39,910 bases of DNA from positions 1 to 39,910 of the forward strand of contig DXMJ01000017.1 in assembly GCA_019414265.1 (NCBI GenBank). The letters run 5' to 3'. The translations under genes and the position numbers were made by a program. The notes below the pieces were generated by a model. It was not told the DNA's origin. It did not search any database and was given only the letters and a program-made list of their open reading frames with translations. The DNA is from Collinsella sp. (GTDB lineage: Bacteria > Actinomycetota > Coriobacteriia > Coriobacteriales > Coriobacteriaceae). Positions 31,808 through 39,880 of the stretch are shown here, in pieces; position 1 is the first letter of the stretch; every line of letters starts with the position of its first letter.

Positions 31808-33868
31808 ATGGCTATGCAAAAAGACATGATGGGCCGCGCGGTCCGCGACTCGTTTGCCAAACTGGATCCTCGCGTCCAGATTCAAAACCCGGTCATGTTC
31901 CTGGTGTGGCTTTCCGCCGTCATGACCTCCGTCCTGGCCGTCGCTTCCATCTTCGGTGTGCAGGACGCGGGTGTGCCCACCTACTATGTGGTCACCATCG
32001 CGGTCATCCTGTGGCTCACCGACCTGTTCTCGAACTTCGCCGAGGCGCTTGCCGAGGGCCGCGGTAAGGCTCAGGCCGATTCCCTGCGTGCGGCCAAGAA
32101 GGATGTCGAGGCCCATCGTATCGAGTCCGTTGAGGACAAGGAGCACTTCACCGTCGTTCCCGGCACCGAGCTCACGCGCGGCGACCTGGTGATCGTACGC
32201 GCCGGCGAGCAGATTCCCGGCGATGGCGACGTCATCGAGGGCGCTGCCTCCGTTGACGAGTCCGCCATCACCGGCGAGTCCGCCCCCGTGGTCCGCGAGG
32301 CCGGCGGCGACCGCTCTGCCGTTACCGGCGGTACCACGGTGCTGTCCGACTGGATCATCGTCAAGATCTCCAGTGAGCCCGGCCAGAGCTTCCTGGACAA
32401 GATGATCGCGATGGTCGAGGGTGCCGCGCGCAAGAAGACCCCTAACGAGATCGCTCTGGAGATCTTCCTGGTGGCCCTTTCCATCGTCTTTATCCTGGTC
32501 ACGCTGGCCCTGTATTGTTACTCCTGCTTCTCGGCCGGTCTTAACGACATGGTCAACCCCACGGCCGTGACCACGCTCGTGGCACTGCTCGTGTGCTTGG
32601 CTCCCACTACCATCGGCGCCCTTCTGTCCGCCATCGGCATCGCCGGCATGAGCCGTCTGAACGAGGCCAACGTGCTGGCCATGTCCGGCCGCGCCATCGA
32701 GGCCGCCGGCGACGTCGACATCCTCATGCTCGACAAGACCGGCACCATCACCCTGGGTAACCGCCAAGCCGCCGAGTTCATCCCGGTCGACGGCGTCGAT
32801 CCCGCGGAGCTGGCCGATGCCGCTCAGCTTTCCTCGCTGGCCGACGAGACCCCCGAGGGTCGTTCCATCGTCGTGCTCGCCAAGGAGCAGTTTGGGCTGC
32901 GCGGCCGCACACTCGAGGATAAGGGCATGGAGTTCATCCCCTTCACCGCGGCGACTCGCATGTCCGGTGTGAACTACGAGGGCAATGAGATCCGCAAGGG
33001 CGCTGCCGATTCCGTGCGCACCTATGTGGAGGCAGCCGGCGGCGTGTTCTCCCAGGAGTGCGACGAGGCCGTCGAACGCATCGCCAAGGCCGGCGGCACC
33101 CCGCTGGTCGTGACCAAGAACTGCCGCGTGCTGGGCGTTGTGTACCTCAAGGACATCATCAAGTCCGGCGTTAAGGAGAAGTTCGCCGACCTGCGCAAGA
33201 TGGGCATCAAGACCATCATGGTGACGGGCGACAATCCGCTCACCGCCGCGGCAATCGCCGCCGAGGCCGGCGTTGACGACTTCCTGGCCGAGGCCACCCC
33301 CGAGGGCAAACTCGAGAAGATCCGCGAGTTCCAGCGTGAGGGTCACCTGGTCGCCATGACCGGCGACGGCACCAACGACGCGCCGGCGCTCGCCCAGGCG
33401 GACGTCGCCGTGGCCATGAACACCGGAACCCAGGCTGCCAAGGAGGCTGGCAACATGGTCGACCTCGACTCCAGCCCCACCAAGCTCATCGAGGTCGTGC
33501 GTATTGGCAAGCAGCTGCTCATGACCCGCGGTTCGCTCACGACCTTCTCGGTGGCTAACGACGTGGCGAAGTACTTCGCTATCATCCCGGCCCTGTTCTC
33601 GCCGATCTATTCGGGACTGGGCGCCCTCAACATCCTGGGCCTCACCAACCCGTTGACGGCCGTGCTGTCCGCCATCATCTACAACGCGCTGGTCATCGTC
33701 GCGCTAATTCCGGCGGCTCTCAAGGGCGTTAAGTACCGCGAGGTCCCGTCCGGACAGCTGCTGACCCACAACCTGCTGGTGTGGGGTCTGGGCGGTATCG
33801 TGGCGCCGTTCGTATTCATCAAGATTATCGACATGCTGCTGGCCTTGTTCGGCATTGGCATGATGTAG
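31808..33868 (+). CDS. kdpB: Potassium-transporting ATPase ATP-binding subunit B
   Basis: A 686-residue P-type ATPase that powers Kdp. The actuator motif ITGES, phosphorylation motif LDKTGTIT with Asp309, nucleotide-binding KGAADSVRTYV, and hinge MTGDGTNDAPALAQADVAVAM are all present. NPLTAVLSAIIYNALVIV marks the last helices. AAAGGAGG lies about ten bases before the ATG at 31808; an in-frame TTG at 31784 overlaps kdpA and is unlikely. E. coli KdpB Ser162, the site of inhibitory phosphorylation in a TGES motif, is also conserved here as TGES. Confidence 0.97.
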   Translation: MAMQKDMMGRAVRDSFAKLDPRVQIQNPVMFLVWLSAVMTSVLAVASIFGVQDAGVPTYYVVTIAVILWLTDLFSNFAEALAEGRGKAQADSLRAAKKDVEAHRIESVEDKEHFTVVPGTELTRGDLVIVRAGEQIPGDGDVIEGAASVDESAITGESAPVVREAGGDRSAVTGGTTVLSDWIIVKISSEPGQSFLDKMIAMVEGAARKKTPNEIALEIFLVALSIVFILVTLALYCYSCFSAGLNDMVNPTAVTTLVALLVCLAPTTIGALLSAIGIAGMSRLNEANVLAMSGRAIEAAGDVDILMLDKTGTITLGNRQAAEFIPVDGVDPAELADAAQLSSLADETPEGRSIVVLAKEQFGLRGRTLEDKGMEFIPFTAATRMSGVNYEGNEIRKGAADSVRTYVEAAGGVFSQECDEAVERIAKAGGTPLVVTKNCRVLGVVYLKDIIKSGVKEKFADLRKMGIKTIMVTGDNPLTAAAIAAEAGVDDFLAEATPEGKLEKIREFQREGHLVAMTGDGTNDAPALAQADVAVAMNTGTQAAKEAGNMVDLDSSPTKLIEVVRIGKQLLMTRGSLTTFSVANDVAKYFAIIPALFSPIYSGLGALNILGLTNPLTAVLSAIIYNALVIVALIPAALKGVKYREVPSGQLLTHNLLVWGLGGIVAPFVFIKIIDMLLALFGIGMM

Positions 33869-33880
33869 ACGGAGGTTTGT

Positions 33881-34471
33881 ATGTTCAAAGGTGTTGCATC
33901 GCGCGCACTGGGCGTGTTCGCGCTGTTTACCGTTGTCTGCGGCCTGGGCTATACGCTCGTCGTGACCGGCATCGCTCAGGTTGCATTCCCGTATCAGGCG
34001 AACGGTTCGCTCATCAAGGTCGACGGCAAGGTTGTGGGTTCCGAGCTCATCGGCCAGAACTTCGATGACGAAGCCCACATGTGGGGTCGTATCCAGAACG
34101 TGTCAATTGTCGAAGGCGAAGACAGCGAGCTCATGGCGTATGGTGCCCCGTCCAACCTGTCCCCGGCGAGTGAGGAGTACCGGCAGCTTGTGGACGCGCG
34201 CGTCGAGAAGATTCGCGCCTCCAACCCCGACGCCGGCATGGATGCCGTGCCCGTCGACCTGGTGACGTGTTCCGGCTCAGGGCTCGACCCCGAGATCTCC
34301 CCCGATGCCGCCGAGTACCAGGTACCGCGCCTGGCGAAGGCCACGGGCAAGAGCGAAGGCGAGGTGCGCGACATCATCGCCCAGTGCACCAAGGGCCGTT
34401 TCCTCGGCGTGTTCGGCGAGCCCACGGTCAACGTGCTCAAGGTGAACCTTATGCTGGACGGCGCGCTGTAG
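33881..34471 (+). CDS. kdpC: Potassium-transporting ATPase subunit C
   Basis: A 196-residue protein with one N-terminal membrane helix (LGVFALFTVVCGLGYTLVVTG) and a soluble outer domain. Conserved KdpC features: ANGSLIKVDGKVVGSELIGQ, FDDEAHMWGR in place of the usual F-x-RPS segment, SNLSPASEEY, VPVDLVTCSGSGLDPEISPDAAEYQVPR read as consecutive blocks, and the C-terminal GEPTVNVLKVNLML. GGAGG precedes the ATG; the gene follows kdpB by 12 bases. The 3' flank is repeat copy R3, whose hairpin and T-run can serve as operon terminator. Confidence 0.95.
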   Translation: MFKGVASRALGVFALFTVVCGLGYTLVVTGIAQVAFPYQANGSLIKVDGKVVGSELIGQNFDDEAHMWGRIQNVSIVEGEDSELMAYGAPSNLSPASEEYRQLVDARVEKIRASNPDAGMDAVPVDLVTCSGSGLDPEISPDAAEYQVPRLAKATGKSEGEVRDIIAQCTKGRFLGVFGEPTVNVLKVNLMLDGAL

Positions 34472-34491
34472 GTGAGGGAGTGGCGGATGAG

Positions 34492-34610
34492 GGCATGACT
34501 GACTATCTGAGCCCTCAATTCCACCCCGCCCATCAGTTGCGGTGAAATACGGACCGTTTTGGCTGTCAAAGGCCTTATCTACTCCGTATTCCACCGCAAC
34601 TTTTTGTGGG
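34492..34610 (+). repeat. Dispersed hairpin R, copy R3 (likely kdp operon terminator)
   Basis: Arms 34535-34553 and 34583-34601 pair over 19 bases with one mismatch; a 29-base loop identical to R2 apart from one base, then TTTTTG. Flanking sequence on the 5' side, including GGCATGACT and CCACCCCGCCCATC, is shared with R2. Confidence 0.75.
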
Positions 34611-34716
34611 TTGAGTAAAAGCCGGGGGAGCGTGTACGGTCGGGTACAGCGCGGTTGCTGATACGATAGGTACGTTAGCAACTGCCGCCGAGCGGCTCAA
34701 ATGAAAGGAACCCTGT

Positions 34717-36666
34717 ATGGAGTCCTCCGCCTACCCGATGCTCTTTAGCCCGATCAAGGTCGGTACGACCGAGGTCAAGAACCGCGTCTTTATGCCGCCG
34801 GTGTCTACCAACCTGGCCGATCACGGCTATGTGACCGACGATTTGGTCGACCATTACCGCGCCCGTGCCAAGGGCGGCGTGGGTCTGATCATCACCGAGG
34901 TCGTGACGGTCGAGCCTACCTATACCTATCTGCCGGGTGACATGTGCTGCTACGACGACACGTTTATCCCTGGCTGGGAAAAGCTCGCCGCCGCCGTCCA
35001 CGAGTACGGCTGCAAGATCATGCCGCAGCTCTTCCACCCCGCCTACATGGCCTTTAACATTCCGGGCACCCCGCGCCTGATCGCTCCGTCCTTTGTGGGC
35101 CCGTCCTATGCTCGCGAGGCGCCGCGCCCCATTACGGTAGATGAGATCCACGAGCTCACGCATCAGTTTGGCGACGCTGCCGTGCGTATGCAGAAGGCCG
35201 GCGTCGATGGCGTCGAGGTTCATGCGGCGCACGCCCACGGTATGCTCGGCGGCTTTTTGACTCCGCTCTACAACAAGCGCACCGACGAGTACGGCGGCTC
35301 ACTCGACGCCCGCATGCGCTTCCTGCTCGAGGTCATCGCCGAGATTCGCGAGCGCTGCGGCAAGGACTTTATCATCGACGTCCGCATCTCGGGCGATGAG
35401 TACACCGATGGCGGCCTGACCCTCAACGACATGATCTACGTCTCGCGTCGCCTGGAGAAGGCCGGCGTCGACATGATTCACGTGTCGGGCGGCACCACTA
35501 TCAAGCGTGGCTCTGCGATTCCCGCCGCCGGCACCCAGCAGGCCTCGCACGCCGCCTGCTCGCGCGAGATTAAGAAGCACGTCAACATTCCCGTCGCCAC
35601 CGTCGGCCGCATCAACGAGGCCTGGATCGCCGAGGAGCTGATCGAGGACGGCGCTGCCGACATCTGCATGATGGGCCGTGCCAATCTGTGCGATGCCGAG
35701 TTCTGCAACAAGGCCGCTGCCGGCAACGCCGACGACATCCGCCCCTGCATCGGTTGCCTGCGCTGCCTGAACGGCATCATGTTTGGCAAGCGCATCTCCT
35801 GCACCGTCAATCCGGACGTGGAGCGCGACGAGGCTGGCTACGAGCCTGCCGCTGAGGCCAAGAACGTGCTCGTTGTGGGTGCTGGTCCTGCGGGCATGGA
35901 GGCAGCCTATATTGCCGCCAAGCGCGGTCACAACGTGGTGCTCGTGGATAAGCAGGACGAGCCGGGCGGCGAGATGCGCATCGCGGCCGTTCCGCCGGCA
36001 AAGCAGGAACTCACCCGCGTGATCAAGTATCAGTACCGTCGCCTGGCCGAGGCCGGCGTCACATGCGTCTTTGGCACCGAGCTTTCTGCCGAGGACATTC
36101 AGCGTGACTACGCGGGCTACGAGGTCGTCCTGGCTTATGGCGCCGAGCCCATCGCTCCGGCCTTTATGCAGGGCTTTAAGCATGTTATGACGGCCGACGA
36201 CCTGCTGGGCGGCAAGGCTTTCCCGGGCAAGAAGATTGTCATCGTGGGCGGCGGCACCGTCGGCTGCGAGACGGCCGATTACCTGGCCCCGTTGGTCAAC
36301 GACCTGTCGCCGGCCAACCGCGATGTCACCGTCATCGAGATGACCAAGACGCTTGCCGCCAACGAGGGCGGTGCCGGTCGCGCGGTGCTCATCACGCGCA
36401 TGCTCTCCAAGGGTGTTCACGTGCTGACCGAGGCCAAGGTGACCGAGATCACCGAGGACACCATCAGTTACGAGAAGGACGGCGAGGTCCACACCATCAC
36501 CGGTGCCGATACACTGGTGCTTGCCATGGGCTATCGTCCCAATACCAAGCTGGCTGACGACCTGGCTGCAGCCGGTGTTGCCACCCACGTGCTGGGCGAT
36601 GCCAACAAGTGCGGCAACATCCGCGACGCTATCGGCGATGGCTACAAGATCGCCTGCGAACTCTAG
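34717..36666 (+). CDS. Old Yellow Enzyme/FadH-family NAD(P)H:flavin oxidoreductase with Fe-S cluster
   Basis: A 649-residue soluble flavoenzyme with the architecture of 2,4-dienoyl-CoA reductase, trimethylamine dehydrogenase and clostridial bile-acid reductases (BaiCD/BaiH). The FMN-binding TIM barrel (residues 1-350) has the VEVHAAHAHGMLGGFLTP active-site segment and NKRTDEYGGSLDARMRF. The cluster motif CIGCLRCLNG continues to a fourth Cys in ISCTVNP. The C-terminal half has two dinucleotide folds, VLVVGAGPAGMEAAYIAAKRG and IVIVGGGTVGCETADYLAPL. It would reduce an activated C=C bond of an enoate, dienoyl-CoA or steroid-like substrate; which one cannot be told from sequence. AAAGGA precedes the ATG. 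It is monocistronic. Confidence 0.88.
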   Translation: MESSAYPMLFSPIKVGTTEVKNRVFMPPVSTNLADHGYVTDDLVDHYRARAKGGVGLIITEVVTVEPTYTYLPGDMCCYDDTFIPGWEKLAAAVHEYGCKIMPQLFHPAYMAFNIPGTPRLIAPSFVGPSYAREAPRPITVDEIHELTHQFGDAAVRMQKAGVDGVEVHAAHAHGMLGGFLTPLYNKRTDEYGGSLDARMRFLLEVIAEIRERCGKDFIIDVRISGDEYTDGGLTLNDMIYVSRRLEKAGVDMIHVSGGTTIKRGSAIPAAGTQQASHAACSREIKKHVNIPVATVGRINEAWIAEELIEDGAADICMMGRANLCDAEFCNKAAAGNADDIRPCIGCLRCLNGIMFGKRISCTVNPDVERDEAGYEPAAEAKNVLVVGAGPAGMEAAYIAAKRGHNVVLVDKQDEPGGEMRIAAVPPAKQELTRVIKYQYRRLAEAGVTCVFGTELSAEDIQRDYAGYEVVLAYGAEPIAPAFMQGFKHVMTADDLLGGKAFPGKKIVIVGGGTVGCETADYLAPLVNDLSPANRDVTVIEMTKTLAANEGGAGRAVLITRMLSKGVHVLTEAKVTEITEDTISYEKDGEVHTITGADTLVLAMGYRPNTKLADDLAAAGVATHVLGDANKCGNIRDAIGDGYKIACEL

Positions 36667-36682
36667 TCAACCCCTTGGCGCA

Positions 36683-36740
36683 TGGGGGCCAGGTTACTTT
36701 GCGCTAAGTTGATGCATGTAAACCTGACCCCATTGCACCA
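36683..36740. repeat. Dispersed repeat C, copy 2 (complete hairpin)
   Basis: Left arm GGGGGCCAGGTTACTTTGCG and right arm 36721-36740 form a hairpin with GGGG-CCAGGTT opposite AACCTGACCCC. The right arm is the reverse complement of 25491-25510 over 20 bases. It directly follows the flavoenzyme gene. Confidence 0.65.
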
Positions 36741-36785
36741 TTTGATAAAACGCAAGCGCTCGCTGCCTGCGTTTTATCAAAGAAA
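36741..36785 (+). terminator. Hairpin after the flavoenzyme gene
   Basis: TTTGATAAAACGCA pairs perfectly with TGCGTTTTATCAAA (36741-36754/36768-36781) around a 13-base loop. It follows repeat C immediately and has T/A tracts within the arms rather than a trailing T-run; termination is plausible but unproven. Confidence 0.5.
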
Positions 36786-36800
36786 GATTATTGTCGAGCC

Positions 36801-37075
36801 TTAAATGCCTTTTGTTTGTGTGCCTTCCGCAATCATATTGCGGTTGTAGACCAGGTGCAGATACATCGCATCGTGAGCGGCGGTGGGGTTGCGCGTCTCA
36901 ATGGCGTCGGCCACACCGTGGTGCGTGCGGATGGTCTCCTCGACGAACTTTTTTGCCCGTCACGTCGATAAAGAGGGGAACGGATGCCTTGAGCACACCC
37001 ATCAGACGGGTAACGGCGAGGTTGCCGCCATTCCAGGGCGGCTTCATGGGGTAGCGCCCGTACGCATCGAATTTT
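36801..37075 (-). pseudogene. GntR/FadR-type regulator remnant (FCD domain only, frameshifted)
   Basis: On the minus strand one frame reads FDAYGRYPMKPPWNGGNLAV, then TRLMGVLKASVPLFIDVT. After an A6 tract (near 36950) the next frame continues EETIRTHHGVADAIETRNPT, then AAHDAMYLHLVYNRNMIAEG and a TAA at 36801. Together this is the C-terminal half of an FCD ligand-binding domain. The helix-turn-helix half is absent. The homopolymer shift could be a sequencing error, but the missing N-terminus still makes it a remnant. A complete GntR/FCD gene lies 2 kb downstream. Confidence 0.65.
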
Positions 37076-37097
37076 TCCTCTCATAGATGTGCGGCAC

Positions 37098-37136
37098 AAA
37101 GAGCCCCGAGTTCATACGAGCTCGGGGCTCTTTTCG
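37098..37136. terminator. Bidirectional terminator-like hairpin
   Basis: AAAGAGCCCCGAG pairs perfectly with CTCGGGGCTCTTT around a ten-base loop, with a T4 run on the plus strand and an A-rich mirror. Confidence 0.8.
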
Positions 37137-37159
37137 TTTGGATTTCAGACGTATTGACA

Positions 37160-37292
37160 GACGAAAACAGTCTGCGTCCGGTATTGAGCCATACGAAAGC
37201 GAAATTATGCGTCTTAATTCCGTACGCAAATCAAGACGAAAACAGTTTGCGTCTTATATAAATCAGTACGCAAACGGTTTTCGTCTTATAAT
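37160..37292 (+). promoter_or_regulatory. Repeated operator sites and -10 box of the AlbA_2-type regulator gene
   Basis: GACGAAAACAGTCTGCGTC (37160-37178) recurs with one change 75 bases later inside a large inverted repeat: AAGACGAAAACAGTTTGCGT (37233-37252) against ACGCAAACGGTTTTCGTCTT (37268-37287), 19 of 20 positions complementary. A third degenerate site (TGCGTCTTA ... TACGCAAA, 37208-37230) lies between. The right arm runs into a consensus TATAAT (37287-37292), so a bound protein would cover the promoter. Confidence 0.65.
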
Positions 37293-37329
37293 ACGGTTAT
37301 GAATGGTACGAAACGAGGGGGTTGTGCAT

Positions 37330-38583
37330 ATGGTTGTTAGAGAGAGCCCTACAGTCGAATACAAGGAAAGCGTTACGCCGACGTTTCTTAAAACGGTGAG
37401 CGCCTATGCAAACTACGGGATGGGCAAGATTGAGTTTGGCGTTGATGACGAGGGCGTGGCTGTCGGCCTTGCAGATCCGGTCGCAGAGTGTCTCCGCATT
37501 GAGAACATGATTAATGACAGCTTGGATCCCGCTCCCCGTTACACGCTCGAGTCCGATGAGAAACACGGGACCGTAATCCTTACGGTTTATGAGGGACAGG
37601 ACAAACCCTATCGAAGCAAGGGAAAGGCCTACAGACGAAACGATTCGGCAACGGTGGAGGTCGACCGGTTTGAGTATGGCAGGCTGACGCTCGAAGGCAG
37701 CAACGTGACGTTCGACGCGCTCACGTCGACTCGCCAGGACTTGGGCTTTCATACGCTCGAGCATAAGTGTGTTGAACACCTCGGCATTTCCGAGCTAACG
37801 CCGGATATCATGCGTACGCTCCGCTTGCTCGGCAAGGATGGCTATACCAATGCCGCGGCGATTTTAGCGGATAAGAATGATTTTCCAGGCATCGACTGCG
37901 TCCGTTTTGGCGATACCGAGGATGTGATCTTGGATCGCGAGGCGGCGACAAATGCATCCGCAATTGAGCAGGCGGACAGGGCGGTGGCTATGTTTGCACG
38001 CTACTACCGTTATGAGCGTATCGAAGGGATGGAGCGCGTCCAAACCGATCGAATTCCTCTTGAGGCATTCCGCGAAGCTGTTGCAAACGCTTTAGTGCAT
38101 CGGACGTGGGACGTTCGAGCGAACGTTCAAATTGCCCTGTACGATGATCGTGTCGTTGTGACCTCCCCCGGATCGCTGCCCGCCGGTTTGACGACGGAAC
38201 AATACCTGTATGGGCAGATATCCGTGCTCAGAAACCCCATCGTTGCAGAGGCCTTCTTAAAGCTGGATTATATCGAGAAATTTGGTACGGGAATTGCGCG
38301 CATTAGACGTGCCTATCGCGATTCGATCAATCAACCAATTTTTGATGTTCGCGGCGGCATGGTGGCCGTCACATTGCCCGTTACCGATGCCTTTGAAGGG
38401 TCCGAGGAAGAGGTCCAGGTTCTCAAGGCCTTGTCGGGCGGGCGAATTATGTCGCGAAGCGAGATTGAAAAACAGACGGGGCTGAGCCGCATGCGGACGT
38501 TGGCGGCACTCGAATCTCTGCTTGAACGGAATGCAATCGTAAGGCAGGGAACCGGGCGGGCCACGAAATACGAGCGCTCATAG
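37330..38583 (+). CDS. AlbA_2 (Schlafen-like) domain ATP-binding transcriptional regulator
   Basis: A 417-residue protein with three parts. The N-terminal AlbA_2/divergent-AAA domain reads ESPTVEYKESVTPTFLKTVS, followed by AYANYGMGKIEFGVDDEG and GKAYRRNDSATVEVDR. A middle GHKL-type ATP-binding domain has EAFREAVANALVHRTWDVRA, VVTSPGSLPAGLT and YIEKFGTGIARI. The C-terminal winged helix-turn-helix (SRSEIEKQTGLSRMRTLAAL) would bind DNA. ATG at 37330 follows GAGGGGG by eight bases; an ATG at 37303 in frame is less well placed. Such proteins are frequent in accessory regions, and their function is poorly known. The repeated sites in its promoter suggest autoregulation. Confidence 0.85.
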   Translation: MVVRESPTVEYKESVTPTFLKTVSAYANYGMGKIEFGVDDEGVAVGLADPVAECLRIENMINDSLDPAPRYTLESDEKHGTVILTVYEGQDKPYRSKGKAYRRNDSATVEVDRFEYGRLTLEGSNVTFDALTSTRQDLGFHTLEHKCVEHLGISELTPDIMRTLRLLGKDGYTNAAAILADKNDFPGIDCVRFGDTEDVILDREAATNASAIEQADRAVAMFARYYRYERIEGMERVQTDRIPLEAFREAVANALVHRTWDVRANVQIALYDDRVVVTSPGSLPAGLTTEQYLYGQISVLRNPIVAEAFLKLDYIEKFGTGIARIRRAYRDSINQPIFDVRGGMVAVTLPVTDAFEGSEEEVQVLKALSGGRIMSRSEIEKQTGLSRMRTLAALESLLERNAIVRQGTGRATKYERS

Positions 38584-38608
38584 TCCAAAAGAGCCATGGT
38601 ACAAGACA

Positions 38609-38636
38609 GACCCCAAGCCAGCGTTGGCTCGGGGTC
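38609..38636 (+). terminator. Hairpin after the AlbA_2 regulator
   Basis: GACCCC and AGCCA pair with TGGCT and GGGGTC around a four-base loop with one mismatch. The trailing sequence is only weakly T-rich (CGTTATAT). Confidence 0.6.
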
Positions 38637-38674
38637 CGTTATATCCCGGATGGTAACGGGCCGATTATTGTCAA

Positions 38675-38769
38675 GTTATAGCAAAGTATAGCGACGTACA
38701 GCAAAGTATAGTGAAATATAGCAAGCCGTATAGCGCGCCTTGATTATCAACCCTTGATTATCAACCGTC
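38675..38769. repeat. Ten-base tandem repeat and adjoining 14-base duplication
   Basis: From 38675 to about 38734 a degenerate unit of the form nnTATAGCAA recurs every ten bases about five to six times. It is followed by CTTGATTATCAACC twice in a row (38739-38769). The block is AT-rich in a GC-rich genome. A decayed arm of repeat R (TCCGTATTTCACAGCAACTT) follows at 38768. Confidence 0.65.
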
Positions 38770-38840
38770 CGTATTTCACAGCAACTTATAACAGGCTCGG
38801 GGTGCCAATTTGGGGTGCGGTAGTGCTGCGTCACGAAAAG

Positions 38841-38978
38841 GGCCTATCTACTACGTTTAAGCCGCAGGGGTCAACCATAGTCGGTTTTTTCGAAAATCGA
38901 CAAGCTGTCTACCTGCGGTTTTGTTTTCACGGTTTTTGGTATGGCCGAGGCTATCCGTGTTAACGTAGTAGATGGGCC
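38841..38978. repeat. 138-base element with 17-bp terminal inverted repeats
   Basis: GGCCTATCTACTACGTT (38841-38857) is the inverted complement of 38962-38978 with one mismatch. The interior holds TTTTCGAAAA within a small hairpin (38881-38902) and no gene. It may be a MITE-like element. The rest of 38584-39123 contains a GCCCC..GGGGC hairpin (about 39026-39060) and a TAGTAT -10 candidate (39073-39078). Confidence 0.6.
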
Positions 38979-39123
38979 ACTTTTGTGGCAAGGGGGCCGA
39001 TCTGCGGGCCAGGGTAGCTAAAAGAGCCCCGTCCCAAAAAGACTGATTGGGAGCTGGGGCGTGTCGATGCGATAGTATTACGTGGTGGAATTCGACAAAC
39101 CGTGGGCTTCATCCGAGGGCTTT

Positions 39124-39816
39124 ATGGAACAACACCAGCATTATCAGAGCCTGCAAGATCAGGCATACAACGCACTGCGCTCCAAGATCATCTATGCCGA
39201 GCTTAGGCCCGGCACGCGCCTTTCGGCGATTGGTTTGGAAAAGGAGACGGGGATCGGGCGCACGCCAATTCGCGAGTCCTTTGTGCGCCTGCGCGAGCAA
39301 GAGCTGGTGGAAACGCGTCCCAAGAGTGGTACCTACGTCTCTAAGATCAGCATGGAACACGCCGAGAATGCCTGTTTCTTGCGCGAGAAACTCGAAAGAA
39401 GCGTACTCATTAAATGCTGTTCGGCTGCCACGCCCGAGCAAAAGCATCGGCTCGAGCAGATTCTTGCCGAGTCCGAGTCGCTCGACCATAACGAGACGCG
39501 TCGCTTTTTCGATCTGGACAACCTGTTCCATGAGACGTGTTTTGAGATTGCTGGCCGCCATATGTTGTGGGATTGGATGAAGAGCGTCAACACGCATTTT
39601 GAGCGATACAACTGGTTGCGTATGGTGTCGCAGGATCTGGATTGGGAGCCGATTCGTCGACAACATCGTCGGATTCTCGAGGCCATTAAGAGGGGCGATA
39701 CCGACACGGCGAGCTACCTGGCAGAGACGCACTTGCACCTGATGCCCGAGGAGCAGGGCCCGGTTATCGCCTTGCATCCCGACTATTTCGAGCTGTCCAA
39801 AGACTCGTCTATCTAG
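39124..39816 (+). CDS. GntR-family transcriptional regulator, FadR/FCD subfamily
   Basis: A 230-residue DNA-binding protein. The N-terminal winged helix has YQSLQDQAYNALRSKIIYAE followed by LRPGTRLSAIGLEKETGIGR, TPIRESFVRLREQELVET and the wing PKSGTYVSKIS. The FCD domain follows with CFLREKLERSVL, FDLDNLFHETCFEIAG with metal-ligand-type Asp and His, and a final HRRILEAIKRGDTDTASYLA then ETHLHL. The ATG at 39124 has GAGGG four bases upstream; a GTG at 39082 in frame lies at the predicted transcript start and is less likely. Ligand and targets are unknown; relatives sense small organic acids. Confidence 0.9.
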   Translation: MEQHQHYQSLQDQAYNALRSKIIYAELRPGTRLSAIGLEKETGIGRTPIRESFVRLREQELVETRPKSGTYVSKISMEHAENACFLREKLERSVLIKCCSAATPEQKHRLEQILAESESLDHNETRRFFDLDNLFHETCFEIAGRHMLWDWMKSVNTHFERYNWLRMVSQDLDWEPIRRQHRRILEAIKRGDTDTASYLAETHLHLMPEEQGPVIALHPDYFELSKDSSI

Positions 39817-39840
39817 CCCATCACCGCATCTGCTCGAGAC

Positions 39841-39880
39841 GCAAAAACGATGCTGCTCACCTACAGCGTTTTGCAAGCAA
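39841..39880 (+). terminator. Probable terminator after the GntR gene
   Basis: GCAAAA, CG and CTG pair with CAG, CG and TTTTGC with small bulges; an ATTTTTAAAAAAA tract follows 12 bases later. The window ends at 39910. Confidence 0.45.
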
